Assembly (NCBI RefSeq): GCF_001921205.1
Contig: NZ_MSIE01000025.1
Location: 62,001-126,000 of the forward strand
Direction of reading: 5' to 3'
DNA: 64,000 nt
Origin: Actinophytocola xanthii
GTDB lineage: Bacteria > Actinomycetota > Actinomycetes > Mycobacteriales > Pseudonocardiaceae
The position numbers and the translations under genes were made by a program. Shown piece after piece: positions 1-8,401 of the stretch (positions are counted from its first letter, which is position 1; each line of letters begins with the position of its first letter). Under the pieces are notes generated by a model. That model did not search any database, had not been told where the DNA came from, and saw only the letters and a program-made list of their open reading frames with translations.

Positions 1-362
1 TGCTCGACGGGTTCGGGCTGTGGCTCGCGATCCGCGAGCCGCGCTGGTTCGCGCTCGCCGAGGCCGGTTCCGGGACCCGGCTGCGGCACGCGCCGCTGCA
101 GGCGCCCGACGGCAGGGCGACGGTGGGGATGCTCGACGACTTCGGCCTCGCCACAATGCGCCTGGACGAGGGTGGTGAGCTCGCCGTCGCCGGTGCCGAA
201 CAGCCGGCACGCGAGCTGGCGGGGCAGATCACCGCGTGGAACGAGGCCGGCCGGCCCGGCTCGGAAGGCCTCCACATCGACGCCTACCCGCCGGGTACGC
301 CGGTGGACGGCGAGTACGTCATCGACAAGCGGTGCGTGCGACTGGTGCTCTCCTGGGCCTGA
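1..362 (+). CDS. C-terminal end of a probable SAM-dependent methyltransferase (partial)
   Basis: The reading frame enters from the left edge (first full codon at base 3) and stops at 360-362, so only about 119 C-terminal residues are present and the SAM-binding core is missing. The visible part ends in a pattern with a conserved Trp shortly after 'GQITAWNEAGRP' and a tail 'YVIDKRCVRLVLSWA'. This resembles the C-terminal domain of the FxLD-type / protein-L-isoaspartate-like methyltransferases of actinobacteria, but I judge that by eye only. GC3 is high, as expected for a real gene. The substrate cannot be said from this fragment. Another fold with a similar tail is possible. Confidence 0.5.
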   Translation, partial: LDGFGLWLAIREPRWFALAEAGSGTRLRHAPLQAPDGRATVGMLDDFGLATMRLDEGGELAVAGAEQPARELAGQITAWNEAGRPGSEGLHIDAYPPGTPVDGEYVIDKRCVRLVLSWA

Positions 363-423
363 CGGCCCTGATGTGCACATCGGACTGGACGCGCGCGCCG
401 TCCAACCGTAGGGTCACGGCTAA

Positions 424-1749
424 ATGATGAATTCGGCTCACGTTCCTGCTGTCGGTCACCGGCTTCCGGTCCGCACCCGGCTGGGCTATGCCCTGGGGTC
501 GCTGTCCACGGGGGCGTTCGGCACCGTGCCCGGGCTGCTGCTGCTGCCCTACCTGACCGACACGCTCGCCGTGTCGGCCTCGGCGGCCGGTCTGCTGGTG
601 CTGCTGCCCAAGGCCTGGGACGTGCTGTTCAACCCGGTGGCGGGGCGGATCAGCGACCGCACGCGGACGAGGATCGGGCCTCGGCGGCCCTATCTGATAG
701 GTGGGGGAGTCGCGCTCGCGATCTGCTTCGCGGGACTCTTCGCCGGACCGACCACCTCCTCGACCGGGGCCGCGCTCTACGTGGCGGGCATGTTCCTGCT
801 GTGCGCGACGGCCTTCGCGTTCTTCCAGGTGCCCTACAACGCGCTGCCGGCCGAGCTGACCGAGGACCCGACCGAGCGGACGCGGCTCACCGCATGGCGC
901 ATCGCCGTGCTCGCGATCGCGATCCTGGTCAGCGGGGCGGGGGCGCCCGCGGTACGCGACGCGGTCGGCGGCACCGACGGGTACCGCGTCATGGGTGTCG
1001 CCGTCGGCGTCCTGATCGTCGTCGGGGCCGTCGGCGTGTTCCTGGGCACCGCACGCGCACCGCACACGCGGGTGCTGCCGTCGGTCTCGTCGTGGGGCGA
1101 GGTGGTTCAGGCGATCCGGGAGTGCCGACCGTTCCGCTGGCTGCTCGGGGCGTTCGTCGTCCAGGCCGTCGGGATCGGGACCATGCTCGCCGGCGTCGAC
1201 TACCTGGCCAGGGTCGCGATCGGGGACAAGGGCGTGCAGCCCCTGCTGTTCGTCGCGTTCGTAGCGCCGGCGCTGCTGGTGATGCCGGTCTGGCAGCGGG
1301 TCTCGGCCCGGTACGGCAAGCGGACCGGGTACGTCCTCGCCACGCTCGTGTTCGCGGTCGGCGCGCTCGGCCTGCTCGGCACCCGGGTCCTGCCGGTCGG
1401 AGTGGTGATCGCCTGCGCGGCCGTGGTCGGCGTCGGCTACGCGGGGGTGCAGGTGTTCCCGCTGGCGATGCTGCCGGACGTGATCAGCGCCGAGGAGCGG
1501 CGGACCGGGCAGATCCGGGCCGGCCTGTTCGCCGGGGTGTGGACCGCGGGGGAGACCCTCGGGCTCGCGCTCGGGCCCGCGCTCTACGGGCTGGTCCTGG
1601 CAATCGGCGGCTACGTGTCCTCGGCCGGGGAGGACGTGGCCCAGCCGGCGGGCGCGGTCACCGCCGTCGTCCTGGGCATCGGGCTCGTGCCGGCCGTGTT
1701 CGTACTCGCCGGGCTGCCCCTGCTGCGCCGGCGCATCGTGGAGGTTTGA
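424..1749 (+). CDS. MelB-type (GPH family) sugar:cation symporter, MFS
   Basis: This is a 441-residue integral membrane protein with about 12 hydrophobic segments. Around residues 63-80 it carries 'KAWDVLFNPVAGRISDRT', the hallmark of the glycoside-pentoside-hexuronide:cation symporters (MelB/XylP, MFS_2), followed by the 'RIGPRRPYLIGG' loop after helix 2. The length is typical of the family. Two ATG codons are adjacent at 424 and 427; the first is used here. It lies 4 bases upstream of a PLP-dependent decarboxylase-like gene, so the two are almost certainly co-transcribed. That pairing suggests it moves the substrate or product of that enzyme rather than an ordinary sugar, but the transported compound is unknown. 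Confidence 0.8.
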   Translation: MMNSAHVPAVGHRLPVRTRLGYALGSLSTGAFGTVPGLLLLPYLTDTLAVSASAAGLLVLLPKAWDVLFNPVAGRISDRTRTRIGPRRPYLIGGGVALAICFAGLFAGPTTSSTGAALYVAGMFLLCATAFAFFQVPYNALPAELTEDPTERTRLTAWRIAVLAIAILVSGAGAPAVRDAVGGTDGYRVMGVAVGVLIVVGAVGVFLGTARAPHTRVLPSVSSWGEVVQAIRECRPFRWLLGAFVVQAVGIGTMLAGVDYLARVAIGDKGVQPLLFVAFVAPALLVMPVWQRVSARYGKRTGYVLATLVFAVGALGLLGTRVLPVGVVIACAAVVGVGYAGVQVFPLAMLPDVISAEERRTGQIRAGLFAGVWTAGETLGLALGPALYGLVLAIGGYVSSAGEDVAQPAGAVTAVVLGIGLVPAVFVLAGLPLLRRRIVEV

Positions 1750-1753
1750 GTAG

Positions 1754-3184
1754 ATGACCCCGGGTGTCCCCGCCGACCAGGTACTGGACGAGCTGCGCAC
1801 GCTGCGCGCCGGCGATCTGCCGACGCACGGCGGGCGGACGCTCGCCTACGTGTACGACAGCGGCCTGTCCGGCGTGGATGACCTGGCTGCGACGGCACAC
1901 GCGATGGCCACCGCCACCAACGGCCTCGACCCGACCGCGTTCCCCAGCCTGCTGCGGATGGAGAACGAGGTGGTGGGGGCGGCCGTCCGGCTGCTCGGCG
2001 GTGGGCCGTCCACAGTGGGCACCGTGACCTCCGGTGGCACCGAGAGCTGCCTGCTGGCGGTCCAGACCGCCCGGGACGCCCGGCCGGACCTGAGTCGTCC
2101 GCGCATGGTGCTGGCCGAGACCGCGCACGCCGCCTTCCGCAAGGCAGCCCACTACTTCGGGGTCGAGGCGGTGACGGTGCCGGTGGACCCGGCGACGTTC
2201 CGCGCCGACCCGGACGCGATGGCGGCGGCGATCGACGACTCGACGGTGCTCGTGGTGGTGAGTGCGCCGTCCTACGCCCACGGCGTGGTCGACCCGGTCG
2301 CCGCGGTCGCCGCGGCGGCGGCCGAACGCGGGGTGCGCTGCCATGTGGACGCGTGCATCGGCGGCTGGCTGCTGCCGTACTTCCGCCGCCTCGGCGTGGC
2401 TGTGCCCGAGTTCGACCTGTCCGTGCCGGGGGTGACCAGCCTCTCGGTCGACCTGCACAAGTACGCCTACTGTCCCAAGGGGACCTCGGTTCTGCTGCAC
2501 GCCTCGGCCGAGCTGCGCCGTCCCCAGCTGTTCGCCAGCGCGCAGTGGCCGGGCTACACGATGCTGAACTCGACGTTGCAGTCCACCCGGTCCGGCGGAC
2601 CGCTCGCCGCGGCGTGGGCGGTGCTGCGCCACATCGGCGATGCCGGCTACGCGCGGCTGGCCGAGCGGACGCTGGCCGCGGTCGCCGCGCTGCGCTCGGG
2701 CATCGAGGCCCTCGACGGGGTACGGGTACTCGGTGAGCCGGTCGCCTCGCTGCTGGCGGTCGCCGGAACCGACGAGCTGGACGTGTTCACGGTCGCGGAC
2801 GAGATGACGGCGCGCCGCTGGTACCTCCAGCCCCAGTTCGGCTTCGGCGCCTCCCCGGCGAACCTGCACCTGACCGTCACCGCGGCCAACCACGGCACCG
2901 AGCCGGAGCTGCTGGCCGACCTCGCGGCCGCGGTGGCCGCGGCGCGCGCGGCCGGACCGGTCCGCCTCGCCCCGGAGCTGCTCGACGCGATCGCCGCACT
3001 CGACCCGGACGCGTTGACCCCCGCCCAGTTCGCCGCCCTGCTCTCCGCGGCCGGACTCGACGGCGTGACCGCGCCCAAGCGGATGGCCGAGGTGAACGCG
3101 ATGCTCGCCGCGGCCTCGCCGCGCCTGCGGGAACGCCTGCTGGTCGAGTTCCTCGGCGCGATGTACACCCCGGACCAGGTCTAG
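1754..3184 (+). CDS. PLP-dependent decarboxylase / sphingosine-1-phosphate lyase-like enzyme
   Basis: The 476-residue protein belongs to the group II PLP decarboxylase fold (PF00282-like, related to sphingosine phosphate lyase and glutamate/tyrosine decarboxylases). 'TVTSGGTESCLLA' (residues 90-102) is the phosphate-binding segment, 'HVDACIGGW' holds the Asp that contacts the pyridine nitrogen, and 'DLHKYAYCPKG' contains the Schiff-base lysine, Lys236. The cofactor residues are intact, so it should be active. Substrate choice (amino acid or phosphorylated amino alcohol) cannot be read from the sequence. It follows the MelB-type transporter by 4 bases, and its stop codon overlaps the convergent Lrp-family gene by 4 bases. 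It may be annotated as an 'aspartate aminotransferase family protein' in databases. Confidence 0.82.
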   Translation: MTPGVPADQVLDELRTLRAGDLPTHGGRTLAYVYDSGLSGVDDLAATAHAMATATNGLDPTAFPSLLRMENEVVGAAVRLLGGGPSTVGTVTSGGTESCLLAVQTARDARPDLSRPRMVLAETAHAAFRKAAHYFGVEAVTVPVDPATFRADPDAMAAAIDDSTVLVVVSAPSYAHGVVDPVAAVAAAAAERGVRCHVDACIGGWLLPYFRRLGVAVPEFDLSVPGVTSLSVDLHKYAYCPKGTSVLLHASAELRRPQLFASAQWPGYTMLNSTLQSTRSGGPLAAAWAVLRHIGDAGYARLAERTLAAVAALRSGIEALDGVRVLGEPVASLLAVAGTDELDVFTVADEMTARRWYLQPQFGFGASPANLHLTVTAANHGTEPELLADLAAAVAAARAAGPVRLAPELLDAIAALDPDALTPAQFAALLSAAGLDGVTAPKRMAEVNAMLAAASPRLRERLLVEFLGAMYTPDQV

Positions 3185-3711
3185 GGCACGTCCGCAGCGC
3201 CCGCCGACCGGGACGACCACCCCTCGGCTCGGGTCGCGGTCAGGTAGTCCTCGACCGGCGGCGCCACCGGCCGACCATCGAACTGGGTGGACAGCACGAC
3301 CGAGGAGCGCAGCTCGCCGTGCTGGCCGACCCGCTCGAACAGGCCCTCGAGGTGCTCGAGGGTTGCCGCGCGGACCTTGACCATCGCGCAGTGGTCGCCG
3401 GAGAGCTTGTGGATCTCGACGATCTCCGGGTAGTCGTTGGCGGTGCTGGTCTTGAGCAGGCACTTGCCGAGCGAGCAACGCATCTGGACGAACGCGAGGA
3501 ACGGGTAGCCGGCACGCCGGGCGTCGACCTCCGCGCGGTAGCCGGTGATCACCCCGGACTCCTCCAGGCGGCGGACGCGTTCGGCGACCGCCGGCGGGGA
3601 GAGGTTGATCCGGCGGCCCAGCTCCTTGAACGACAGCCGGCCGTCGGCCTGCAGCTCGGCCACGATCTGCCAGTCGACGCGGTCCAGGGGCCTTTCCGAT
3701 CGGAAGGTCAT
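3181..3711 (-). CDS. Lrp/AsnC family transcriptional regulator
   Basis: 176 residues. The N-terminal winged helix-turn-helix is clear: 'DWQIVAELQADGRLSFKELG' then 'NLSPPAVAERVRRLEESGVITGY'. It is followed by the RAM/AsnC ligand-binding domain with 'HKLSGDHCAMVKV'. The start at 3711 was chosen because the conserved HTH begins within 12 residues. Such proteins sense amino acids as octamers. The gene is divergent from an MFS carrier (94 bp between starts) and convergent with the PLP decarboxylase, so amino-acid-responsive control of one or both neighbours is likely, though no operator was resolved in the divergent gap. Confidence 0.88.
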   Translation of the reverse strand: MTFRSERPLDRVDWQIVAELQADGRLSFKELGRRINLSPPAVAERVRRLEESGVITGYRAEVDARRAGYPFLAFVQMRCSLGKCLLKTSTANDYPEIVEIHKLSGDHCAMVKVRAATLEHLEGLFERVGQHGELRSSVVLSTQFDGRPVAPPVEDYLTATRAEGWSSRSAGAADVP

Positions 3712-3805
3712 CGGAGCCGAACTCCTTCCAGTCGAGGGGTGCGGGCGACCATACGCCGTGTGTCGGCCCTTCGAAACCGTGCCGAGCACGCATAGCGTCG
3801 TGCGT

Positions 3806-4978
3806 ATGACCGTGACGACGACGACCACACGCCGGTCGATGCTGCCCCTGTTCGCCGGCGTGGCCTCGATGAACACCGCGATGGTCGGGGCGAGCACCGC
3901 CGGCACGCTGCTGGCCGCCGCGGCGGCGGGCTCGGGCTGGAGCGGGCTGCCCTCGGCGTGCGGGGTGCTCGGCAGCGCGCTCGGCACCCTCGGCGCGGGC
4001 ACGGTGATGGCCAGGCGCGGCAGCCGCCCGGTGCTGCTCGCGATGTACGGCCTCGCGGTGGCCGGGGCGCTGGTCGCCTTCGCCGCCGCGGCCGGGACAG
4101 TGTTCGCCGTCCTGCTGGTGGGCATGGTGCTGGTGGGGATCGGCAATGGTGCCGCACAGCTCTCCCGGTACGTGGCGGCGGAGCTGTACCCGGTGCGGCG
4201 CAGGGGCTTCGGGCTGTCGGTGATCGTGTGGGCCGGCACCGTCGGCGCCGTGGCCGGGCCCGCGCTCCTCGCCCCGGGGGCACGGGTCGGCGAATGGCTC
4301 GGGCTGCCGGCGCTCGCGGGACCGGTCCTGGTCGCGGCCGTCGCGTCCGGGCTCGCGCTCCTGGCGACGGCGACGCTGCCGAGGGTGCCCCCGCCGCCGG
4401 CACGTCCTCGGCTGTCCGCGGTGACGGCGTTCGCCGCGCTGCGCCGGCCGGTGGTGCTCACCCCGCTCGTCGCGATGGTGGCTGCCCAGCTGGCGATGGT
4501 CGCGGTGATGACGATGACGCCGCTGCAGCTCGAACACCACGGCCACGGCCTGGACGTGGTGGGCTGGACCCTGGCCGCGCACATGATCGGCATGTTCGCG
4601 CTGGCGCCGCTGTCCGGGCGGATCGCCGACCGCCTCGGGGGCCGCGTGACGATCGGTCTCGGAATCGGCGCGCTCGTGCTCGCCGCCGCCGCGTCGGCTC
4701 CGGCCGGGGGAGTCGAGCTGTCGTTCGGCCTGTTCCTGCTCGGCTACGGCTGGAACCTGGTGTTCGTCGGCGGGAGCAGCCTGCTGAGCAGGGACCTGCC
4801 GGCCGAGGAGCGGATCCAGCTGCAGGGCGTGGTGGACGCGGTGGTGTGGGGCTCCTCGGCGCTGGCCAGCCTCGCCGCCGGCACCCTGTTCCACGCGGGC
4901 GGGTACGCCCTCGTCGCCGTGGTCGGGGGCCTGGTCGCGGTGGCACCGGTGGTGCTGCTGGCCAGGCGGAACGGCTGA
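3806..4978 (+). CDS. MFS transporter
   Basis: 390 residues from the ATG at 3806, with about 12 predicted membrane segments. The charged inter-helix loop of the major facilitator superfamily is visible twice ('MARRGSRPVLL' in the N-half and 'GRIADRLGGRVTIGL' in the C-half). A GTG at 3800 is an alternative start. A -10-like TAGCGT at 3793-3798 lies so close to the ATG that the transcript may be leaderless. It is divergent from the Lrp-family regulator, which makes amino acid or amine export a reasonable guess. The closest visual resemblance is to drug/amino-acid efflux MFS proteins; substrate unknown. Confidence 0.75.
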   Translation: MTVTTTTTRRSMLPLFAGVASMNTAMVGASTAGTLLAAAAAGSGWSGLPSACGVLGSALGTLGAGTVMARRGSRPVLLAMYGLAVAGALVAFAAAAGTVFAVLLVGMVLVGIGNGAAQLSRYVAAELYPVRRRGFGLSVIVWAGTVGAVAGPALLAPGARVGEWLGLPALAGPVLVAAVASGLALLATATLPRVPPPPARPRLSAVTAFAALRRPVVLTPLVAMVAAQLAMVAVMTMTPLQLEHHGHGLDVVGWTLAAHMIGMFALAPLSGRIADRLGGRVTIGLGIGALVLAAAASAPAGGVELSFGLFLLGYGWNLVFVGGSSLLSRDLPAEERIQLQGVVDAVVWGSSALASLAAGTLFHAGGYALVAVVGGLVAVAPVVLLARRNG

Positions 4979-5011
4979 GGCCAGCGCGGGTAGCCGGTCA
5001 GCGCGGGTCGG

Positions 5012-6013
5012 TCAGCGCAGGTCGGCGTCGAGCCCGAGCCGGACCACGGCGGCCCCCGCGGCCTGCATCGGCAGGCCGGCCACCGAGGCCGCGGTGAACG
5101 GCCGCTCGGTCACCGAGCCCTCCTCGTTGTGGCCCACCCAGTCGCCGAGCAACTCGTCGAAGACGTCGCCGTCGAACACGACCGAGACCAACAGGTCGGT
5201 CGCGAACGTGAGCGGGTCGACCCCGAGGCCGAGGCAGTGTGCGCGCAGACGGCCGGCTCGCCAGGCAGCCGTCATCGCGGCGGCGAACGGCCAGGCCCCG
5301 TAGTCCACATCGGACCGCTCCGGCTCGCCGAGCAGCTCCTCCGCGTACTCGCGAAGGATCCCGTGCCACAGCGAGAAGTCCAGATGGTCGCGGCCCGGGG
5401 CGGTGGCCTGGAACACGCCGACCGGGACGACCTGGTAGAGCCCGCCCGCATGACCCACCCGCGCGGGATCCCGCCAGTGGAGGAAGAACGTGGGGTCGGG
5501 TCCCGACCGGACGGTGAGCACGCTGACCCCGAGGTTGGCCGGACGACGGGACAGGTCGCACGGGTCGCCGATCGCGTCGCGCAGCGGGGTGGGGCCCCCG
5601 GCGGCGTACTCATGCGCCGCGGCCTCCCCGGTCTCGATGTGGTCGAAGTAGGTGCCCGGACCGAAATCCAGCCGCGGCTCGCCGGTGAGCGTGGCGTTCA
5701 GCAGGCGGTAGGTCGGCCGGTTCTCGAACACCGTGGGTGCGTCGAGCTCGGCCATGAGTCCTGAGTAGCCGGCGCCGGGCAGTTGGGGCAGCGGCGGTGA
5801 GTCGCCGAGGGTGAGCCGCAGCTCGTCGAGCGGAACCGGCCGCGTGGGTGTCCACTCCGGTCGGGTGAGCAGGGGGGTGCCGGCGAGCCTGGGCAGGTCG
5901 GGGTAGCGCGAGGCGGCCTCGACGCCCAACCGGTGGCGGTGCTCCCGCAGGCGCGCGCGCATCGCCAGCCACTCCGCCGCGTCCTGCCCGGCCCCTGCCG
6001 CGGTGCTGCCCAC
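5012..6013 (-). CDS. Conserved protein of unknown function
   Basis: 333 residues from the GTG at 6013. I recognise no enzyme motif. The text has segments that recur in a group of actinobacterial proteins sometimes annotated as XRE-regulator C-terminal regions ('YFDHIETGEAAAHEYAAGG', 'FFLHWRDPARVGHAGGLY', 'AHCLGLGVDPLTFATDLL'), but no HTH is present here. The segment 'REYAEELLGE' looks a little like a Nudix box but does not satisfy its spacing. There are no membrane segments or signal peptide, so it is probably cytosolic. Its promoter region is shared with the divergent ArsR-type gene and its perfect dyad at 6034-6057, so both may be controlled together. Confidence 0.6.
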   Translation of the reverse strand: MGSTAAGAGQDAAEWLAMRARLREHRHRLGVEAASRYPDLPRLAGTPLLTRPEWTPTRPVPLDELRLTLGDSPPLPQLPGAGYSGLMAELDAPTVFENRPTYRLLNATLTGEPRLDFGPGTYFDHIETGEAAAHEYAAGGPTPLRDAIGDPCDLSRRPANLGVSVLTVRSGPDPTFFLHWRDPARVGHAGGLYQVVPVGVFQATAPGRDHLDFSLWHGILREYAEELLGEPERSDVDYGAWPFAAAMTAAWRAGRLRAHCLGLGVDPLTFATDLLVSVVFDGDVFDELLGDWVGHNEEGSVTERPFTAASVAGLPMQAAGAAVVRLGLDADLR

Positions 6014-6033
6014 ACGGCGATTCTGCCGGACTA

Positions 6034-6057
6034 TATTGACAAGAAAAACTGTCAATA
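6034..6057. promoter_or_regulatory. Perfect inverted repeat, probable operator of the ArsR-type regulator
   Basis: TATTGACA at 6034-6041 and TGTCAATA at 6050-6057 form an exact 8-bp dyad with an 8-bp spacer. It is AT-rich in a region of very high GC and sits 15 bases upstream of the GTG start of the regulator, between two divergent genes. It contains a -35-like TTGACA on the + strand. This is the position and form expected of an autoregulatory site for a dimeric winged-helix repressor; the binding protein is inferred. Confidence 0.7.
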
Positions 6058-6071
6058 GACATGATGGTGCC

Positions 6072-6656
6072 GTGGCCGCCGGGATCACCTACGTCGACGA
6101 GCCGGACCAGGTCCGGCTCGCGCTCTCGCCGCTGCGTCGTCGGCTGCTGGCCCGGCTGCGCGAGCCCGCGTCGGCGACGCAGCTCGCCGCCGCGCTCGAC
6201 CTGCCGCGGCAGCGGGTCAACTACCACCTGCGGGCCCTCGAGAACGCGGGGCTCGTCGAGCTCGTCGAGGAGCGACCGCGGCGGGGCTGCGTCGAGCGGA
6301 TCATGCGCACCCGGCCGGGCGCGTTCGTCGTCGACCCGGCGCTCATGGGCGCCGAGCTCACCCAGATCCACGACCAGTACGCGGCCGAGCACCTGGTCGG
6401 CGTCGCCGCGGCCACCGTCCGGGACGTCGCACGGATGCAGGCCCGGGCGGCCGAGGAGGACAAGCGGCTGCTCACGTTCACCGTCGAGGCGGAGGTCCGC
6501 TTCGAGCGCCCCGCCGACGTCCACGCGTTCACCGACGAGCTCGCTCAGGCGCTCCAGGAGGTCGTCGACCGGTACGACCGCGCCGAGGGACGGCCCTACC
6601 GGCTGGTCGTCGGCGGCCACCCGAAACCCGCAGCCCCCCAGGGAGACAACTCATGA
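6072..6656 (+). CDS. ArsR/winged-helix transcriptional regulator
   Basis: 194 residues from the GTG at 6072. The winged helix is at the N-terminus: 'LSPLRRRLLARLREPASATQ' then 'LDLPRQRVNYHLRALENAGL', with the wing 'VEERPRRGCVERIMR'. The C-terminal half ('DKRLLTFTVEAEVRFERPAD...') is the effector/dimer domain seen in ArsR-type regulators that are paired with SRPBCC proteins. No metal-binding Cys cluster is present, so a small-molecule rather than metal signal is likely. Its stop overlaps the ATG of the SRPBCC gene by 4 bases (ATGA), which implies translational coupling. Confidence 0.83.
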   Translation: MAAGITYVDEPDQVRLALSPLRRRLLARLREPASATQLAAALDLPRQRVNYHLRALENAGLVELVEERPRRGCVERIMRTRPGAFVVDPALMGAELTQIHDQYAAEHLVGVAAATVRDVARMQARAAEEDKRLLTFTVEAEVRFERPADVHAFTDELAQALQEVVDRYDRAEGRPYRLVVGGHPKPAAPQGDNS

Positions 6657-7351
6657 ACGACACCCCGCGGATCGAGGTCACGATCGCGGCGCCGGTCGAG
6701 GCCGTGTGGCACGCGCTGCGCGACAAGGAGTCCATCCGGCACTGGCACGGCTGGGAGTACGAGGGGCTCGACGGCGAGATCGACCTCATCTACTTCACCG
6801 ACGCCGAGGAGGACGAGCAGGCGCGCACGCTCGGCGTGCAGGGCGGGGACCTGATCCGCCTCGAGCCGGCCGGGGAGGGCACCAGGGTCACGCTCACCCG
6901 GGCACCGCTCGGGGCGAACCCGGACTGGGACGCCTTCTACGGCGAGATCACCGAGGGCTGGGTCACGTTCCTCCAGCAGCTCCGCTTCGCCGTCGAACGC
7001 AAGCCCGGCGCGGTCCGGCGGACGGTGTTTCTCACCGGCACCAACAGGGCCGGCCGCTCGCTCGCGGCCGAGCTCGGCCTGCCGACGGGGGACGGCCCGT
7101 TCGAGGCGACCCTGCTCGGCGAGCCGGTGAAGGGCGAGACCTGGTACCGCTCCGAGCACCAGTTCGGGGTGGCCGTCGACACCTGGGGCGGAGGCCTGCT
7201 GGTGGTCTCCAGCACGGGTCCGTTCGACGGCCGGCCCGACGGGGTCGCGATGGCGCTGCTGTCGACCTACGGCCTCGACGACACCGAGCTCGCCGAGCTG
7301 ACCGGTCGGTGGACCCCCTGGTGGAACGAGCGCTTCCCGCCGGCGTCGTGA
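6653..7351 (+). CDS. SRPBCC (AHSA1/START-like) domain protein
   Basis: 232 residues. It opens with 'IEVTIAAPVEAVWHALRDKESIRHWHGWEY'-type text typical of the AHSA1-like branch of SRPBCC ligand-binding proteins (the motif begins near residue 6 and the Trp-rich part is near residue 30). The protein is longer than a single SRPBCC domain (about 150 residues); the second half, 'VFLTGTNRAGRSLAAELGL' onward, looks like an additional half-domain. The role is probably binding or sequestering a hydrophobic ligand that the upstream ArsR-type regulator responds to. The pair is a widespread actinobacterial module; the ligand is unknown. Confidence 0.75.
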   Translation: MNDTPRIEVTIAAPVEAVWHALRDKESIRHWHGWEYEGLDGEIDLIYFTDAEEDEQARTLGVQGGDLIRLEPAGEGTRVTLTRAPLGANPDWDAFYGEITEGWVTFLQQLRFAVERKPGAVRRTVFLTGTNRAGRSLAAELGLPTGDGPFEATLLGEPVKGETWYRSEHQFGVAVDTWGGGLLVVSSTGPFDGRPDGVAMALLSTYGLDDTELAELTGRWTPWWNERFPPAS

Positions 7352-7988
7352 CCTCCGCGGAGCGGGCGGGCCTTCGCCTCGGTCGTTCCGCACTCCCGAG
7401 CCGCTTCGGGCCAGCGTGCCCGCTGCCACGATCGTCCTCGAGCATCGCCTCTCCCGGACGCCCCACTTCGTCCCCGGAGACCCGGCCGCGCGATCACCGC
7501 ATCACTAGCGACACTCCCCGTGGTTGTGCGAAACGCAAGCCATTCGGGTGGCGCCGATCATGCGTCTACTCGGGGGAACGTGCGCCGGTTTCCACTTCGG
7601 AGAGTAACCAAGAACGGTGCGAAGGAGCTAGCGCGCAGGTTGCGTCCCGAACGCCGCCGACCGTCATCCGATCGAGTTATCTTGAGCGTAATCGCAGGTG
7701 AAAGCGATCCTTGCGACTGCATGTGCAGGTGCACGGTCTGCCATTCTGCTTTCATGAACAACAGCGGCCACTCGTCGATGAATACGCACCGTTCATCGCT
7801 TCACGCGAATGATCACCGACGCGGCACAAGATCGATCCGGGATGATGGACAGCGGCACGCCCCGGGGCCGGCGCGCCGACCGAGCCGCCTTCAATGACAA
7901 GTGGCTCCCTGCTGGCACAGGGAGCCACTTCGCGTCCAGCCCTCAGGCGACAAGTTCATGGGCGAACAAGATCGAAAGGGATAGAACG
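7352..7988. other. 637-bp gene-poor region with a strong hairpin
   Basis: No gene is supported here. Base composition is visibly lower in GC than the flanking genes from about 7500 to 7860, and codon bias is absent in every frame. A 47-codon frame from ATG 7754 to 7897 ends 1 base before the hairpin at 7899-7930, but it lacks a ribosome binding site. The layout (AT-richer DNA, then a strong hairpin, then a gene with its own RBS) would suit a short untranslated RNA or long leader; that is inference only. Confidence 0.4.
7899..7930 (+). terminator. 13-bp perfect hairpin, terminator or attenuator
   Basis: AAGTGGCTCCCTG (7899-7911) is the exact reverse complement of 7918-7930, with a 6-base loop CTGGCA. 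No T-tract follows, as is usual for actinobacterial terminators. It lies 58 bases upstream of the small membrane protein's start, so it could end an upstream transcript or sit in that gene's leader. Confidence 0.6.
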
Positions 7989-8393
7989 GTGACTATTTTA
8001 AGACCAGACACCGTCCCGGCACCAGAAGAGAACAGCACGAACACCACGAAACCCATCCAGCGAGCACCCCGTAGACGTCGTGTCCAACTCGCGGTGCTGG
8101 CCGTGACACGGGAAGCGCCGGAGCTGCCGCCCCCTCGGCGGACGGCCCTACCCGAACCCCGTCGTCGTCGCTTCAGCCCGACCGCCCGAGACGACTGGCT
8201 GCGCCTCGCCGAGTGGCTGGTCGGCGACTGGGCGGCGACGCTGCGGCAGGCACTCTGGATGGCGCTGCTGTTCCTCGCGGTGGTGCTGGTGATCGGCGTG
8301 GCCTTCGGGCTCGGCATCGCGCTGGCGACGCTCGCCGTCGGCACAGTGGTGTTCCTGGCCGGCCGCAGACGCGGCGGCCCGACGCTCACCTGA
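7989..8393 (+). CDS. Small membrane protein of unknown function
   Basis: 134 residues from the GTG at 7989, preceded by the good ribosome binding site AAAGGG at 7975-7980. The first ~75 residues are Pro/Arg-rich and probably cytoplasmic ('PRRRRVQLAVLAV', 'PEPRRRRFSP'). A hydrophobic hairpin near residues 95-125 ('LWMALLFLAVVLVIGVAFGL' then 'ALATLAVGTVVFLAG') is followed by a positively charged tail. An upstream in-frame extension to 7809 crosses the hairpin and lacks codon bias, so it was rejected. A strong terminator follows at 8402-8441. No family recognised. Confidence 0.55.
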   Translation: MTILRPDTVPAPEENSTNTTKPIQRAPRRRRVQLAVLAVTREAPELPPPRRTALPEPRRRRFSPTARDDWLRLAEWLVGDWAATLRQALWMALLFLAVVLVIGVAFGLGIALATLAVGTVVFLAGRRRGGPTLT

Positions 8394-8401
8394 CCAGAAC
8401 C

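Noticed and set aside
1658-4894. 1078-codon open frame on the minus strand
   Set aside because: It is antisense to the PLP enzyme and both neighbouring genes, is rich in Arg/Gly/His/Gln with no family motif, and crosses real genes. It is a by-product of high GC in the complementary frame.
5320-5360. Nudix-like box (REYAEELLGE) in the 5012-6013 protein
   Set aside because: Spacing of the Glu and Gly residues does not fit the Nudix signature, and the upstream Gly/Glu positions are missing.
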